Positions 1 to 10,335 of a stretch of 64,000 nt of DNA are shown here, piece after piece (position 1 is the first letter of the stretch; every line of letters starts with the position of its first letter). This DNA is from Oxyruncus cristatus. Its lineage: Eukaryota; Chordata; Aves; Passeriformes; Cotingidae. The stretch spans positions 2,021,439 through 2,085,438 of the forward strand of contig VXAY01006780.1 of NCBI GenBank assembly GCA_013399855.1. The letters run 5' to 3'. The notes below the pieces were generated by a model. That model had not been told where the DNA came from. It saw only the letters and a program-made list of their open reading frames with translations, and did not search any database. The position numbers were made by a program, and so were the translations under genes.

Positions 1-639
1 GACAGATAAGACAGCAATATGATGCTGAATTCAGCTCAGAGCCCCCCTGTGTACTACAAGTATGGTTTGCTGACGAGTTGCTAAGAATGATCCATTCAAA
101 AATCAAAGGAAAGGTTCCTGTCAATTCTGACTGGGGTTTAAATGTTTCAGAAATGCAGCCTGAGATGGAGCCAAAGCATTGCACCAAGCACAACTGTTCC
201 TGCAAGACATGTTGGCACCACAGGCTGTGTCCTGAGGAACCACAAACCAACTCAATACTTTGATTCAGTATCAGAAAATCCATAAAAGCCCAGAGGTATC
301 GTCTGGGCAGTGCTGGAAGTGGTTTTCCACTCTCTCAGTGATGTACTGGTCAACTTATGAAACCTCCTCCAGTCTTCAAACCTACTTTTGGAATTGTGAA
401 TTCAAACCTAAACTCAGTTAAAAAGCTTTGCCATCACCAGCTCATGCAGGACTGAGGGCAACACATCCGGACAATGGCAACACAGAATTCCTGTGGGAAT
501 GCTCAGGAAGTCTGGACTCCACCAAACATATTAATTTCTTAATAGAGCTCACAAATTATCTACTCACTTTATTGCCCAAGACTTGGAGGACTGACCTGGA
601 AGAGTCATTTTTCCATCTTTACCCAGGTCCTCATAGTTT

Positions 640-715
640 TATTCATTTTAAATGATTATTTATTTTAAATTATTTAAACACATAATCGTCTCTGTTTAAT
701 GTTTGAAATAAATAA
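640..715. repeat. AT-rich low-complexity patch
   Basis: The stretch is almost entirely A and T, with repeated TTTAAAT and AATAAA-like words. It is simple low-complexity DNA. The AATAAA-type words resemble polyadenylation signals, but nothing upstream looks like a transcript end. Confidence 0.6.
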
Positions 716-946
716 AAATATAGAGGAAATCTGTCATGCCACCATTGCCAGGAGGTCTTTGTGAGATGCTCATCACCTTGGTGGTTTAGCTGACATTCAA
801 GTGTCACTAAATGCCACTACAAAGCCGTAAGATTTGTAGGTAAAGCATCAGCACAGTTACTGTGAGGGGTTTTTTTCCAGCTTGATTTTGCAAATAGGCT
901 TTTCTTAAGGAGTTAAATATCTTTTTGTAGATATAAAAGCTATTTT

Positions 947-957
947 GGGGGGGGGGG
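947..957. repeat. G homopolymer (11 G)
   Basis: Eleven consecutive G residues are followed directly by CGCG. This is a mononucleotide microsatellite. Such runs are prone to length polymorphism and to sequencing error. Confidence 0.9.
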
Positions 958-2764
958 CGCGACATAAAAGCATAGCCTGAGAGCTATCAAAGTTGAAGTT
1001 TAGCTTTGTACTGCGAGTCTCTGACCTCTTCCCTCAGTCCTAGACCTAATCAATCTTACTATCTCCCACCCAGGGATCCCTCCGAGCACGGCCCTTATCT
1101 CTGCATCAGCCCAGAAGAAAGGCAGAGCCAGATATCAGGAAATACTTTCTCTCTCCCTGATCCATGTGCTGGACATAGTTGAAATACCAGCACTGATAAT
1201 GTGTTGGCCACTCGTGAGTCCCATGTACACTTAATCACTCATTTCCTTCCCCGACTAAGAATAATTCCAGCATCGTTTAGTGGGATTTCCCCCCTCCTTC
1301 TCCCGAGACATCTGGCACACGGCCAAGGAGTGGCACTTCTCAGGCAGGGAAGGGATGGGGAAGGAGGCTGAGGCTCTGATGGGAAGATTACTGTTGCCTG
1401 CAGAACTGATGGAGAGAAAATTTCCCTCAGCTCCAGAGGGATTTGGAGCTCAGGAGGCTCCAGGAACTCGGCATGACCAGGATGTTTGACCCTGCCTGAG
1501 CCAGCCATGGCTCTGTCTGCACTTTGCGCTGTAGGCAAACTGGCTCTGCCAACCCAAGTCATGCAGAGCCTAACACCCAGTCCTGTCTGAATCCTTGCAG
1601 AGCTTGGATAACCAAGGGAAAAGCACACTTCCATCTCCAGCTTGGATAGGAAACCTCCCTCCTCCCTCCTGTGTGCTGTGCCAGACAGATGTGAGGGGCT
1701 GGAGGGACCATCCTTACAGATGTGAGATCTGCTCATGGCATCATTTCTCCAGAGCTCTGGAGTGGGGGCTTATACCTGAGCCAGGATCAAGGACAGTGCC
1801 CAGAAGCAGCACACATGGTTTGGGGAGTTCCCCCCAAAACCCACAGAACCATATTACCACCACACAAAGCATCGTTTAGTTGTTCCTAATTTCTCAAATG
1901 CGAAGGGACACACAGATATTTGTCACCTGGAGAGCACTGGTCGCCTCACACCCATTTTCTAATGGCCTTTTCTCTCTCTTTCTGAGCGTAGGACACTTGA
2001 CAGTGTCACTTCAAGGCCATAAATCACCCAGATTCACCTGGATCACATTTCCAGGGCTGCAAAGATGAGCCACTCCACATCAAACCACAGTGTCCCTGGA
2101 AGCAGAGTGGGAGGGAAGCACTCACCTCTAACAACAAGCCTTTATTTATAAAACTGACACCTTCGGGGCGTCCCTCAGAAAAAAAATGAAGGTTAAACCT
2201 ATGGCTGGTTTATTCTTAACCTCACATTTTGTGCACGCACAAAACACACTGCCCTCCATTCCATCATTTCCAAGGAGGTGGGTCACCTCTGGAGGTGCAG
2301 TTTCCATCCATGAAAACACAGCGATAGATCTGAATAAATCAGGAGTACTGAGCACTTTGGGTGTTTTATTGCTTTTCCTACCGTGTGCACCTGCACAAGT
2401 CCAGCACTGCAGTCCCTCAAGGCCCAATACACAGATTTATACACTCTTAACACATCTCAGAAGTTAAGGAAATGATGCTTTTTTTCTCAGAGAGATTTGA
2501 TTTCTAAAACCCCTCAAGACCCTTTCCCTGTTATTCCTGTTATTTATGCAAGAAAAAAGGGGGAGAGGGGAACTATGAGTGGTCTGTATTTAAAACAACA
2601 GGCTCTTTCTACCTCTGAGGGTAGAAAATATTGACACTGTTTTACATCAGTAACTGGACCCAGACAGGATGGGAAACAGCACTTCCAAGCAGAACTTCCA
2701 CTGTGCCCTCTCCTGGGAATGACGGTTCACTGGGAATCAACTAATGAGAAAAATGGGTGCTCCA

Positions 2765-2947
2765 GGCAGACACACAGAGAGATTACTGTGGATTCCCCAT
2801 CCCTGGATGTGTCCAAGGCCAGGGTGGACGGGGCTTGGAGCAACCTGGGATAGTGGAAGGTGTCCCTGCCCATGGCAGGGGGTGGAATGAGATGGGCTTT
2901 GAGGTCCCTTCCAACCCAAACCATTCCATGATTCCATGACTCTGTGA
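2765..2947 (+). mobile_element. CR1 LINE fragment, 3' end
   Basis: This is a 5'-truncated CR1 retrotransposon in plus orientation, covering only the non-coding 3' end. The diagnostic words run in family order: a CCCATCCCTGG block, GTCCAAGGCCAGG, GCTTGGAGCAACCTGGGATAG, TGCCCATGGCAGGGGGTGGA and GGTCCCTTCCAACCCAAACC. It ends in an imperfect 8-bp tail repeat (ATTCCATG twice, then CTCTGTGA). No reverse transcriptase sequence is present, so it is an inert fossil. The subfamily resembles those abundant in passerines. Confidence 0.92.
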
Positions 2948-3965
2948 AACAGCCTCTTCTGGAAGAACCCATGTCTGTGCCCATGATACAAACCCCTGGT
3001 TCAAACAGGGAGAGGGAATGGGAACCTTGGGTTGAGTCTGGTCACATGCAAATTAAGTCCACGGCATCTTAAAATTGGTTCTGCTGTTTCAGAATGAGCA
3101 CTTACAACTAGTTTGCAAACACCACAAGGTTGCCTGAAATCCTGTTTAAATTACAGACCTGAGAATTACTGAAGCACAAACACCAAAACAACTGTTCTTT
3201 CTGTTTGTTTCTTACCCTTTTCCATGGAGTGACACGAAAACTTGCTTTTCCCCCTGGAGACCTTATACAAGTGGCAGCTTCAGTTGCTGCAGTTTTACAA
3301 GACTATAAAGTTAGCAGCCCCTAACACCCAATTAGCAGTTCCCTATATAAAGCAAAACCACTTCCATACTATTGTATTCCCAATAACCTGAAGCCCACTG
3401 CATCCTTTCCCTCTTTGCTCCAACTGCAGCTTCCTTAGAAAACTGCAAGGGGAAGTAGGAAGGATTAACACTCCTAATAATCACCAGTGAGACCAAACTT
3501 CATAGACGAAAAAAAGGAAGATATTTACATGTCTGTAGCAGGAGCAACTTGGCTCATTTAGAACGTGCAGTTGAGGTATTTGACATTTACCTTGTGAACA
3601 ACTCAGGGTATTTTCAGACCGTCTCAGAAATATTTGTGCAGCTTTTTGTCTTGTGGGCTCTTTGCTGTCACTTCACATCAGAGGCCTACCTGAGGATCCC
3701 TGCTGAAGCTCTGGCCACTGTCTAAACACATTAACACACAATTCCCAAACTTGCAGCTTAATGAAAGGTACAAAGAAAGGAATGAAGTGTTGTCATCATG
3801 TTTGCAGATGCACCAGAGAGGCACAGGAAAATCAAGACCCTTACCCAGGTCACAGGGTGGATGTGTTTGTGTGAGGAATGATGGGAATCCTCGGAGTCAG
3901 CCTTTAAACCATAAGGTCACTTCTCCTCAGCAGCTGAGGGGATATCTTTTCTGTCAGGAATGGTT
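2948..3965. other. Unique-looking DNA without a recognisable gene
   Basis: I recognise no coding or RNA gene. A TATATAAA word at 3344-3351 is not accompanied by other promoter features. Confidence 0.55.
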
Positions 3966-4122
3966 GAACAGAGGCCCAGAGAGGCTGGAGCACCACCACC
4001 TCTGCACATTTTTACACCAGACAGAACCACTCATGGGCCACTTGAGACCACTGTGCAGTCAGCCCTGACAGGAGGTCAGGTGAGGTGACCTCCAGAGGCT
4101 CCTTCCCAACTGCATTTTTGTC
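3966..4122 (+). mobile_element. Degenerate CR1-like LINE tail
   Basis: The sequence follows the order of a CR1 3' end. GGCCCAGAGAGGCTGGAG near the start corresponds to the GCCCAGAGAGGCTGTGGAG block. GGTGACCTCCAGAGGCTCC and TTCCCAAC near the end correspond to GATGACCTCCAGAGGTCCCTTCCAAC. The middle is diverged and the terminal 8-bp repeats are lost, so this is an older or different subfamily from the copy at 2.8 kb. It lies tail to tail with the minus-strand CR1 that starts 30 bp downstream. Confidence 0.6.
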
Positions 4123-4152
4123 CGATTTCTACCTTCTCTGCATCATTTTATT

Positions 4153-4516
4153 ATAGAATCATAGAATAATTAAGGTTGGAAAAGCCCTCCAGGATCATAA
4201 AGTCCACCCTGTGCCAAATCCCCACCGTGTCACCCAGCCCAGAGCACTGACATCCAGTCCTTCGTTGGACACCTCCAGGGATGGGGAGTCCACCACCGAC
4301 CTGGGCAGCCCCTTCCAATGCCTGAACACCCTTTCCAGTGATGAAGGAATTCCTCCTGATGTCCAGCCTGAACCTCCCCTGGCACAGCTTGAGGCCGTTT
4401 CCTCTCATCCTTGTTCCCTGGGAGCAGAGCCGGCCTCCCCCCGGCTCCACCCTCCTGTCAGGGAGTTGGAGAGAGGGAGAAGTTCCCTCCCGAGCCTCCT
4501 TTTCTCCAGGCTAAAG
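4153..4516 (-). mobile_element. CR1 LINE fragment, 3' end
   Basis: This is a CR1 3' portion of about 360 bp on the minus strand. On the plus strand it begins with the tail repeats (ATAGAATCATAGAATAAT), then AAGGTTGGAAAAG. The family blocks follow: GGACACCTCCAGGGATGG, GGGCAGCCCCTTCCAATGCC, TTCCTCCTGATGTCCAGCCT and TCTCATCCTTGTTCCCTGG. It ends at CTCCAGGCTAAA, near the usual end of the coding region. The subfamily differs from that at 2.8 kb. It is 5'-truncated and non-autonomous. Confidence 0.93.
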
Positions 4517-6499
4517 GTACAGGTTACATGGGCACCAGCAACAGAGTCTGGGTGAAAGGCAGGTCCATGAGCAACATGACACTTCTGCTGTCACTTTTCT
4601 TAATCCTCCAGTGTTTCCCTGAAGCAGCAACCAAGGTTTGCTTGTTGGACCTTGGACACTGCATGAAGTGCCAAGTTCCTGGAAAAGCCACAACAGATTT
4701 TTGATGTGTGTTTGTGTGAACAAATGTCACCCCCACCCCACGTGTCTCTTCCAGAAGAACTGCTCTTCTAGATGAAAATATGTGCAAAAGAACCTTCCAA
4801 GGAACCACAACAACAGCAGCTCCCAGAGAGCTCCAGGGCTGGGATCCGACCCAGCTTTCAGCACAAACCGCTGGCCAAGACTTTTCCGTGCACAGTTCAC
4901 CCATGAGAGAGGAATGGGATCCATCCAGCTCCCCCTCCAGAGCTCCCCCTCTGGCATGTGCCTCCCTGGGGCTGGCTGTCACGGCAGATCATGTCACCGG
5001 GTGGTGACATCACCTGACAGAACAGCCTGGGGCGCTCCATGTCAGACAGATTGTGTCTGACACCCAGGAAAGATTCCAGATTCCGGCCCATGTGTTTGCT
5101 ATCCCAAATCCTTTGTGCTTAATGACTGGAACACCGCATCAGCACAACGCTGAGAGCAGGTTCCACGATCCCCCGAGTCAGCAGCTGCTGCAGGAGGATC
5201 TTCTTCCACAGTCACTGAGACACTGAACTGCACAGGACAGGGAAAGAGGAGCCAAATCCCGCTCCCGGGAAGTCCAGGCTAAAGCTGGACCCCTCATTTA
5301 CCTCTGAGACCTCTTTAAAAGCAATTTGGAAAAAACAGCCCTAAGGAAAATTCATGCTCTACATGCACCCAAAAGTACAACTCCCTGTCTCTGACACACC
5401 AGACAAGGACAAATACAACATGACTAATAAACTCTCTATTTTACCCAAAAGCAAGACATAAAACAGTTGTTTTAACTACAGATGTGTCCTACTACTACTA
5501 TATTTCTTTTTTTACACGATAAAACCAGACAGACTGGTTTAAAAAGCCAGACTACAAACCTGTAGGAGTTATTTACAAAAACAATTGAAAATAAATCAAT
5601 CTTTCTCACAAATCTCAATTCCGTAAATTTTCAAGATGAAAAGACTCTCATTTAAATGGTCCTGTTTTGTAAAAATTAAGTTTCAATTGTTTTTCCTTAA
5701 GTGTAGGGTTTATCCCACCCCTTCTTTTCCCTTGGATTGTTTGGGGTTTGCCAGGCTCCTGTTTTCCATGTATCTCTCAACACTAAAAGGAGTTTCTTAA
5801 GCGGGAGTAAGCCCAGCCCAGCTGGTCCCTGAGGACTCTCAGGAGTGTTTGGGATATAAAGGATGACTCCAGGTACCTTCCCCTGTAAAGATACAAAGAG
5901 TGTTGTCCACTGGGTTCCTCAGAGAGGAAGATCCCTGGAAGCAGGGAGGGAGTAATGGGATCTTGGTCCTGCCCCGAGTTCCCCTTCCCTCTCCCCGTCC
6001 TGGCACAGGTGAAGAGCTGCCTGAGTTGTGCTGGGAGCCCAACCAGGGAGAAATATTAGATTTTCCCTCTGGCAAAACTTCTTTCCCACTTGGCAGCGCT
6101 GGGTCAGCCCCACCCATTCCATGACCAAAAGCACCTTTCCAAAGTTAATGAATTCAACTGCTTTTCCCTGGCAAGTTCAGATCCAGCTGAGTAACTCCCC
6201 ACTTACTGAGTCATCCCCAAAATAAGAAGTCGCCTTGTTTTTGTTCTGACCTCAGAGATTAGGAGGAAAGTCAGATTTTGCCACCTGGGAAGTCTGTGTG
6301 AGGGAAGCTGGAGGAAAGATAAGGAGTCAACTGGGGAATATAAAAGCAGTTAATTGAAAGGGGAATCTTGAAAATGCTGGAGTAAGGATTTCTTCCCTGG
6401 CAGGGTTACACTCCCAGGTATGAAACACCGGGGAGAAGTTCTCCCCTCTGCACTGGGGATGGGAACTCCTTTCTCCCTCCTTTCAGCCGGGACAGGAGC
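4517..6499. other. Unique-looking DNA without a recognisable gene
   Basis: I recognise no exon, RNA gene or known repeat. Overlapping open frames on both strands near 4.5-5.1 kb and 5.8-6.2 kb have no recognisable domains and follow locally GC-richer sequence. Confidence 0.55.
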
Positions 6500-6655
6500 A
6501 TCCAGGTGGTGCAGTCCCCATCCCAGGAGGTGCCCAAGGAAGGACTGGACGTGGCCCTCAGTGCTTTGGGCTGGGGGACACGGTGGGTACTGGCACAGCC
6601 TGGACTCCATGATTTTGGAGCCTTTTCCAACCAAATGATTGTGGGATTCTGTGAT
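6500..6655 (+). mobile_element. CR1 LINE fragment, 3' end
   Basis: Plus-strand CR1 tail. The blocks AGGTGGTGCAGTCCCCATCC, AGGAGGTGCCCAAGGAAGGA, CTGGACGTGGCCCTCAGTGC and TTTGGGCTGGGGGACACGG are in family order. They are followed by TTGGAGCCTTTTCCAACC and a GGATTCTGTGAT end. It belongs to the same broad subfamily as the minus-strand copy at 4.15-4.5 kb. Any upstream part (6360-6500) is too diverged to assign. Confidence 0.88.
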
Positions 6656-9128
6656 CAGATTTCCACCCTAAGGCAGCACTGCTAAGGACTCTCCAAATAA
6701 TTTAGGCTCAGAGGTGACTGCAAAATGGTGTATCTCTTTGGCAGCAGGGACGAGGATCAATCCCTTTGCTGCCTTTTACACCTTTGCAAATGAAACTAAA
6801 AATAACAATAATCTACTGGTCTTGCCCGTGCTTTAGGCTCCCAGGATCCTCTATCCTGTGTTCCACTGGAGCAACATTGTCCTTGGACCTGGGACAAGTT
6901 TGGACTGGGGGGAAGAAGGGAAGAGGAAAAGAAAAGTAAATCTCTTACGAGATTTCTGAGATGAAATTCGTGCCAGCTTCACACACGGTCCGTGTGAGGG
7001 GTCAGGAGAAGTTCACAGCTTTTTTTTATAGATATAAACCAGAATTAACTTCAAAAATTTACCATGATTTCTGCACATCCTGGGAGTCAAAAAGAGCTTC
7101 TGGGAAATCTGGATCAGTGGATCAGGCTGATAAAGAAGCTCTACCAAAATTCCCCGTGGTTTCTGTGATTCTTCAAGTGAGCAAAACCTGCACAGCCTGT
7201 TCGCAAAACCTCTTTTTAAAAAAGAATATAGGCATTGCAACAAGGAGGGTGAGCCTCGAGATCAGCTCCAAGCAGCACAGAGGTTCCTAGGAATGAAAAC
7301 CTAGTTAAAAGAAATGGATTCATAATTTGCAGGATTTTGAAACTCTGATTAAACATAAATGTAGAATAAACACCGGAAGCTTTAACCTCCAGGAATAATG
7401 CCTGCATATAAGAGCTAAAAAACATTCAAAGGAAAATCAACAGTAGCCACCTATAAAAGAAAATACTACAGTTGACTTAGAATTTTTCAGTTCCTTATGA
7501 TTAAAAAGGCCAAAATATCTTTGGCTATGTGAACAAATTTTAACAGAATGAGCAATGACTGAGAAATGACATAGAGTGGGTTTCTGGGCACATTTTAAAG
7601 CAATAAAACTTATCTTCCCCCAGTATCTGTGTGTGAGATTAACCATGAGTGTTATCTAAAGAAAAAAATAAGCAAAACTCTAAAATTTGGTGTTTCTTTG
7701 ACATACAGAACCCAAAGAGAACAGGCTGCCCTCGTACAGGTACAGGGATTTTATTCCTGCCTGCAAAGAAAGTCCTTCAGGGTGGGTTTATAAAAAAGAA
7801 AAAAAAGCAGTTTAGGGGCCATCACATGAATTCCAAAAGCTTTTGTCTCCCAGAGTTTAGCTGGTACTGGCATGAGAAATTACTTTTTTTTTTTTTCTTT
7901 CGGAGGCAAGAGTTCTAAAAACTTTTTAGCTTTGCTTAATAGAAAAGCAAAGCTGGGGAGGAAGGAATTTTTTGGGAGTCTAGACAGGACTCCAAACAAA
8001 CTTCAAAGACCAGCCCACTCCCAGCACAGCTCATCCAGGGACCAGATGGGCTGAGAGGGGGGAACAGGCCCTCTGAGCCCTCTCAGACATCCTGGCTACT
8101 GCTCCGAGGAGGTGAAGCCCCGGGACAGACCAGATAATATCCTGCTACTTAAGGCTTATAAAAATAACCTCCCGAAGTTATTAATTAATTCCCAGCTGAA
8201 GGCTGCCCAGGCAATGAATCAAAAGAGCCCACATTTCTCACCATTTGCACCGTTTTCATTAAACAAAGTCTCCAAAAGGCCTTTTTTGGGTTCTGTCAGG
8301 CAGTTGCCATCTCCGAAGGGAACTGGTTGTGTTGCTTCCTCCCATTATCCATGGATATTTGGGAGCAGGATCCAGCCTGGCCCCTCAGATTTATCCAGTT
8401 CTTGCAGCAGACCCTTTGCTATCTAAATATAGAATGTGAACAAGAGCAGCATTATCACTCCTTTACAACCTGGGAGGGGGAAGCTGATTTACAGCCGCCC
8501 ATAAATCCGGGCTGGTGCAAAATAATCAACCCACATCTCTTGGCTTTTTTTTGTTGTTGTTTTTTAAAGCAAAAACACATGTTGATGGATGGCACTTTTT
8601 TTTTTGTTTGTTTTGCAGGTTCACGTTGATCTTAATGAATTGTTTATGTAAAAACAAAAGCTTCATAGCATTCTGCATCCTTTTAAAATGGCTTCAGGGA
8701 AAGAGTCATTATTTCAGCTGAAATGACCTTTCATTTCGAATTGTTGCTGAATACAATTGAAAACCTAAAACAGCCAGAACCAAGCAAGATGGTTTGGTTT
8801 TCTCTAATAAAATACTCTGAGTCAAAGTGAATCTTTTTTTCCAGTGTTTTAACAATTATTTTTACATTTTCTGTTGGTTCCACACTGAAAGCTTTACATG
8901 TCTAAAAAAATCTACTCGATGCCAGTTCTCAGCTGTGGATGTTACTCAAAGAAAAAGATGAGGGATCCAAGCTGAGATCCAAACCTCAAACTCCACAAGT
9001 GACTTGTTACTGGAGCTGCATCCCACTGCAGCATCCTTTCAATCCTTTCTGTGGCTGAGACACTGGAGGGGAACCAACAGGAATGGAGGGAGGTAGGATG
9101 GAAGGAATGGAGAGACCAGAGAGAATAA
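6656..9128. other. Unique-looking DNA without a recognisable gene
   Basis: No coding or RNA gene is recognised. Poly-A and poly-T runs occur near 7795-7815, 7881-7900 and 8546-8570. A purine-rich tract lies at about 6907-6938 and a GGAAGGAATGG-type purine patch at about 9080-9125, just before the next CR1. The AT-rich block around 8140-8290 (TTATTAATTAATTCCC and nearby words) has the composition of a conserved non-coding element. I cannot test this. Confidence 0.5.
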
Positions 9129-9494
9129 GGGAATCCCAGACTAGTTTGGGTTGGAAGGGACCTTGGGGCCCATCTCGTTCCACCCCCTGCCATGGGCAGG
9201 GACACCTTCCACTATCCCACGTTGCTCCAAGCCCTGTCCAACCTGGCCTTGGACACTTCCAGGGATGGGGCAGTCACAGCTTCTGTGGGCAACCTGTGCC
9301 AGGGCCTCACCACCTCACAACTAAGAATTCCTTCCCAGTATCCCACCTAAATCTGTTCTCTTCCAGTTTAAAACCACTGCCCCTTGCCCTGTCACTCTTT
9401 GCCCAAATAAGTCCCTCTCCCTCCTTTTTCTAAGCCTCCTTCAGGCACTGGAAGTAATGAGGTCCCTGGAACCTCCTCCTCTCCAAGGCAGGTA
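9129..9494 (-). mobile_element. CR1 LINE fragment, 3' end
   Basis: Minus-strand CR1 of the passerine-type subfamily, about 365 bp. On the plus strand it begins AATCCCAGACTAG then GGTTGGAAGGGACCTT. It continues with CACCCCCTGCCATGGGCAGG, CCTTCCACTATCCCACGTTG, GGACACTTCCAGGGATGGGG, GGGCAACCTGTGCCAGGGCC and AGAATTCCTTCCCAGTATCC, and ends near GGCACTGGAAGTAATGAGGT. It is 5'-truncated. The next CR1, in plus orientation, begins about 360 bp downstream. Confidence 0.94.
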
Positions 9495-9855
9495 AAAGTG
9501 TAGCAGGAACAGAACAGCAACCCCGAAAGCTGGATTGGGCAACTTCCCTCCATGGACGAGCTCTGTGCAGCAAAACTAAAATCCTTCTGGAAGCAGAGGG
9601 TGGTGGAAAGGAGCATTTTCCTTTATATGCTCTGTGCTGGGGTTGCTTGAGGTCATAAACTTTAGCCCTTGAGGATGCCTCAGATGGTTTTGTGTGATGA
9701 ACACCTGGGCCACATCCACCAAACACGGTCCCCTTAACTTGCCCTTGTGCTAAGTGGTACCAACGGTCCTCATTGTCAAGAAGAAATCACACATCTTAAA
9801 ACAAAAGAAACATCTCACATTTGGCCATTCAGAAATATTAGAATATTATTGTATT
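9495..9855. other. Spacer between two diverging CR1 copies
   Basis: About 360 bp of unique sequence lie between the truncated 5' ends of two oppositely oriented CR1 elements. I see no gene or additional repeat in it. Confidence 0.55.
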
Positions 9856-10310
9856 AGTTCTGGGCCCCTCATGACAAAAAAGACATCGAGGGGCTGGAGC
9901 ATGTCCAGGGAAGGGAACGGAGCTGGGGAAGGGTCTGGAGCACCAGGAATGGCTGAGGGAGCTGGGGGGGCTCAGCCTGGAAAAAAGGAGGCTCAGGGGG
10001 GACCTTCTCGCTCTCTGCAACTCCCTGACAGGAGGGTGGAGCCAGGTGGGGGTCGGGCTCTGCTCCCGGGGAACAAGGGACAGGATGAGAGGAAACAGCC
10101 TCAAGTTGTGCCAAGGGGAGGTTCAGGTTGGATATGAGGGAAAATTCCTTCATGGAAAGGGTTGTCCAGCGCTGGCACAGCTGCCCAGGTGGTGCCCATA
10201 AAACATGTGGAAGTGGCACTTGAGGACATGGTTTAATGGTGAACATGGTGGTGGTTGACAGTTGGACCTGATGATCTTAAAGATCTTTTCTGACCTTAAT
10301 GATTCTACGA
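9856..10310 (+). mobile_element. CR1 LINE fragment with coding-end remnant and 3' UTR
   Basis: At about 455 bp this is the longest of the younger CR1 copies. It starts AGTTCTGGGCCCCTCATGAC and runs through GACATCGAGGGGCTGGAGC, GGGGACCTTCTCGCTCTCTG, GAGCCAGGTGGGGGTCGGGC, GGGACAGGATGAGAGGAAAC and GGGAGGTTCAGGTTGGATAT. It ends at GATGATCTTAAAGATC and GATTCTACGA. Around 10190-10205 roughly 20 bp of the usual GTGGAGTCCCCATCCCTGG block is missing. An ATT microsatellite begins almost directly after the tail. Confidence 0.95.
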
Positions 10311-10315
10311 GTATA

Positions 10316-10334
10316 TTTATTATTATTATTATTT
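10316..10334. repeat. ATT trinucleotide microsatellite
   Basis: About six TTA/ATT units follow the CR1 3' end within a few bases. Tail-associated microsatellites are common behind LINE insertions because the tail repeats can expand. Confidence 0.8.
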
Positions 10335-10335
10335 T

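Larger units (their letters stand above)
1..2764. other. Unique-looking DNA without a recognisable gene
   Basis: I see no exon with convincing splice sites and no recognisable protein domain. Open frames here, such as a 165-codon frame on the minus strand at 1239-1736, read as low-information sequence. The interval holds an AT-rich patch (about 640-715) and a G homopolymer (947-957), listed separately. It is probably intronic or intergenic. Confidence 0.6.

Noticed and set aside
1239..1736. Minus-strand open frame of 165 codons
   Set aside because: The amino-acid sequence is low in information, has no recognisable family, and no splice context supports it.
2994..3010. tRNA T-arm-like hairpin (CCCTG, GTTCAAA loop, CAGGG)
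   Set aside because: The invariant TTC is shifted by one position relative to a real T-loop, and no D-arm, anticodon arm or acceptor stem fits upstream.
3344..3351. TATATAAA, a TATA-box-like word
   Set aside because: It has no accompanying initiator, GC or CCAAT elements and no downstream gene. Similar words recur elsewhere by chance (for example near 6342 and 18288).
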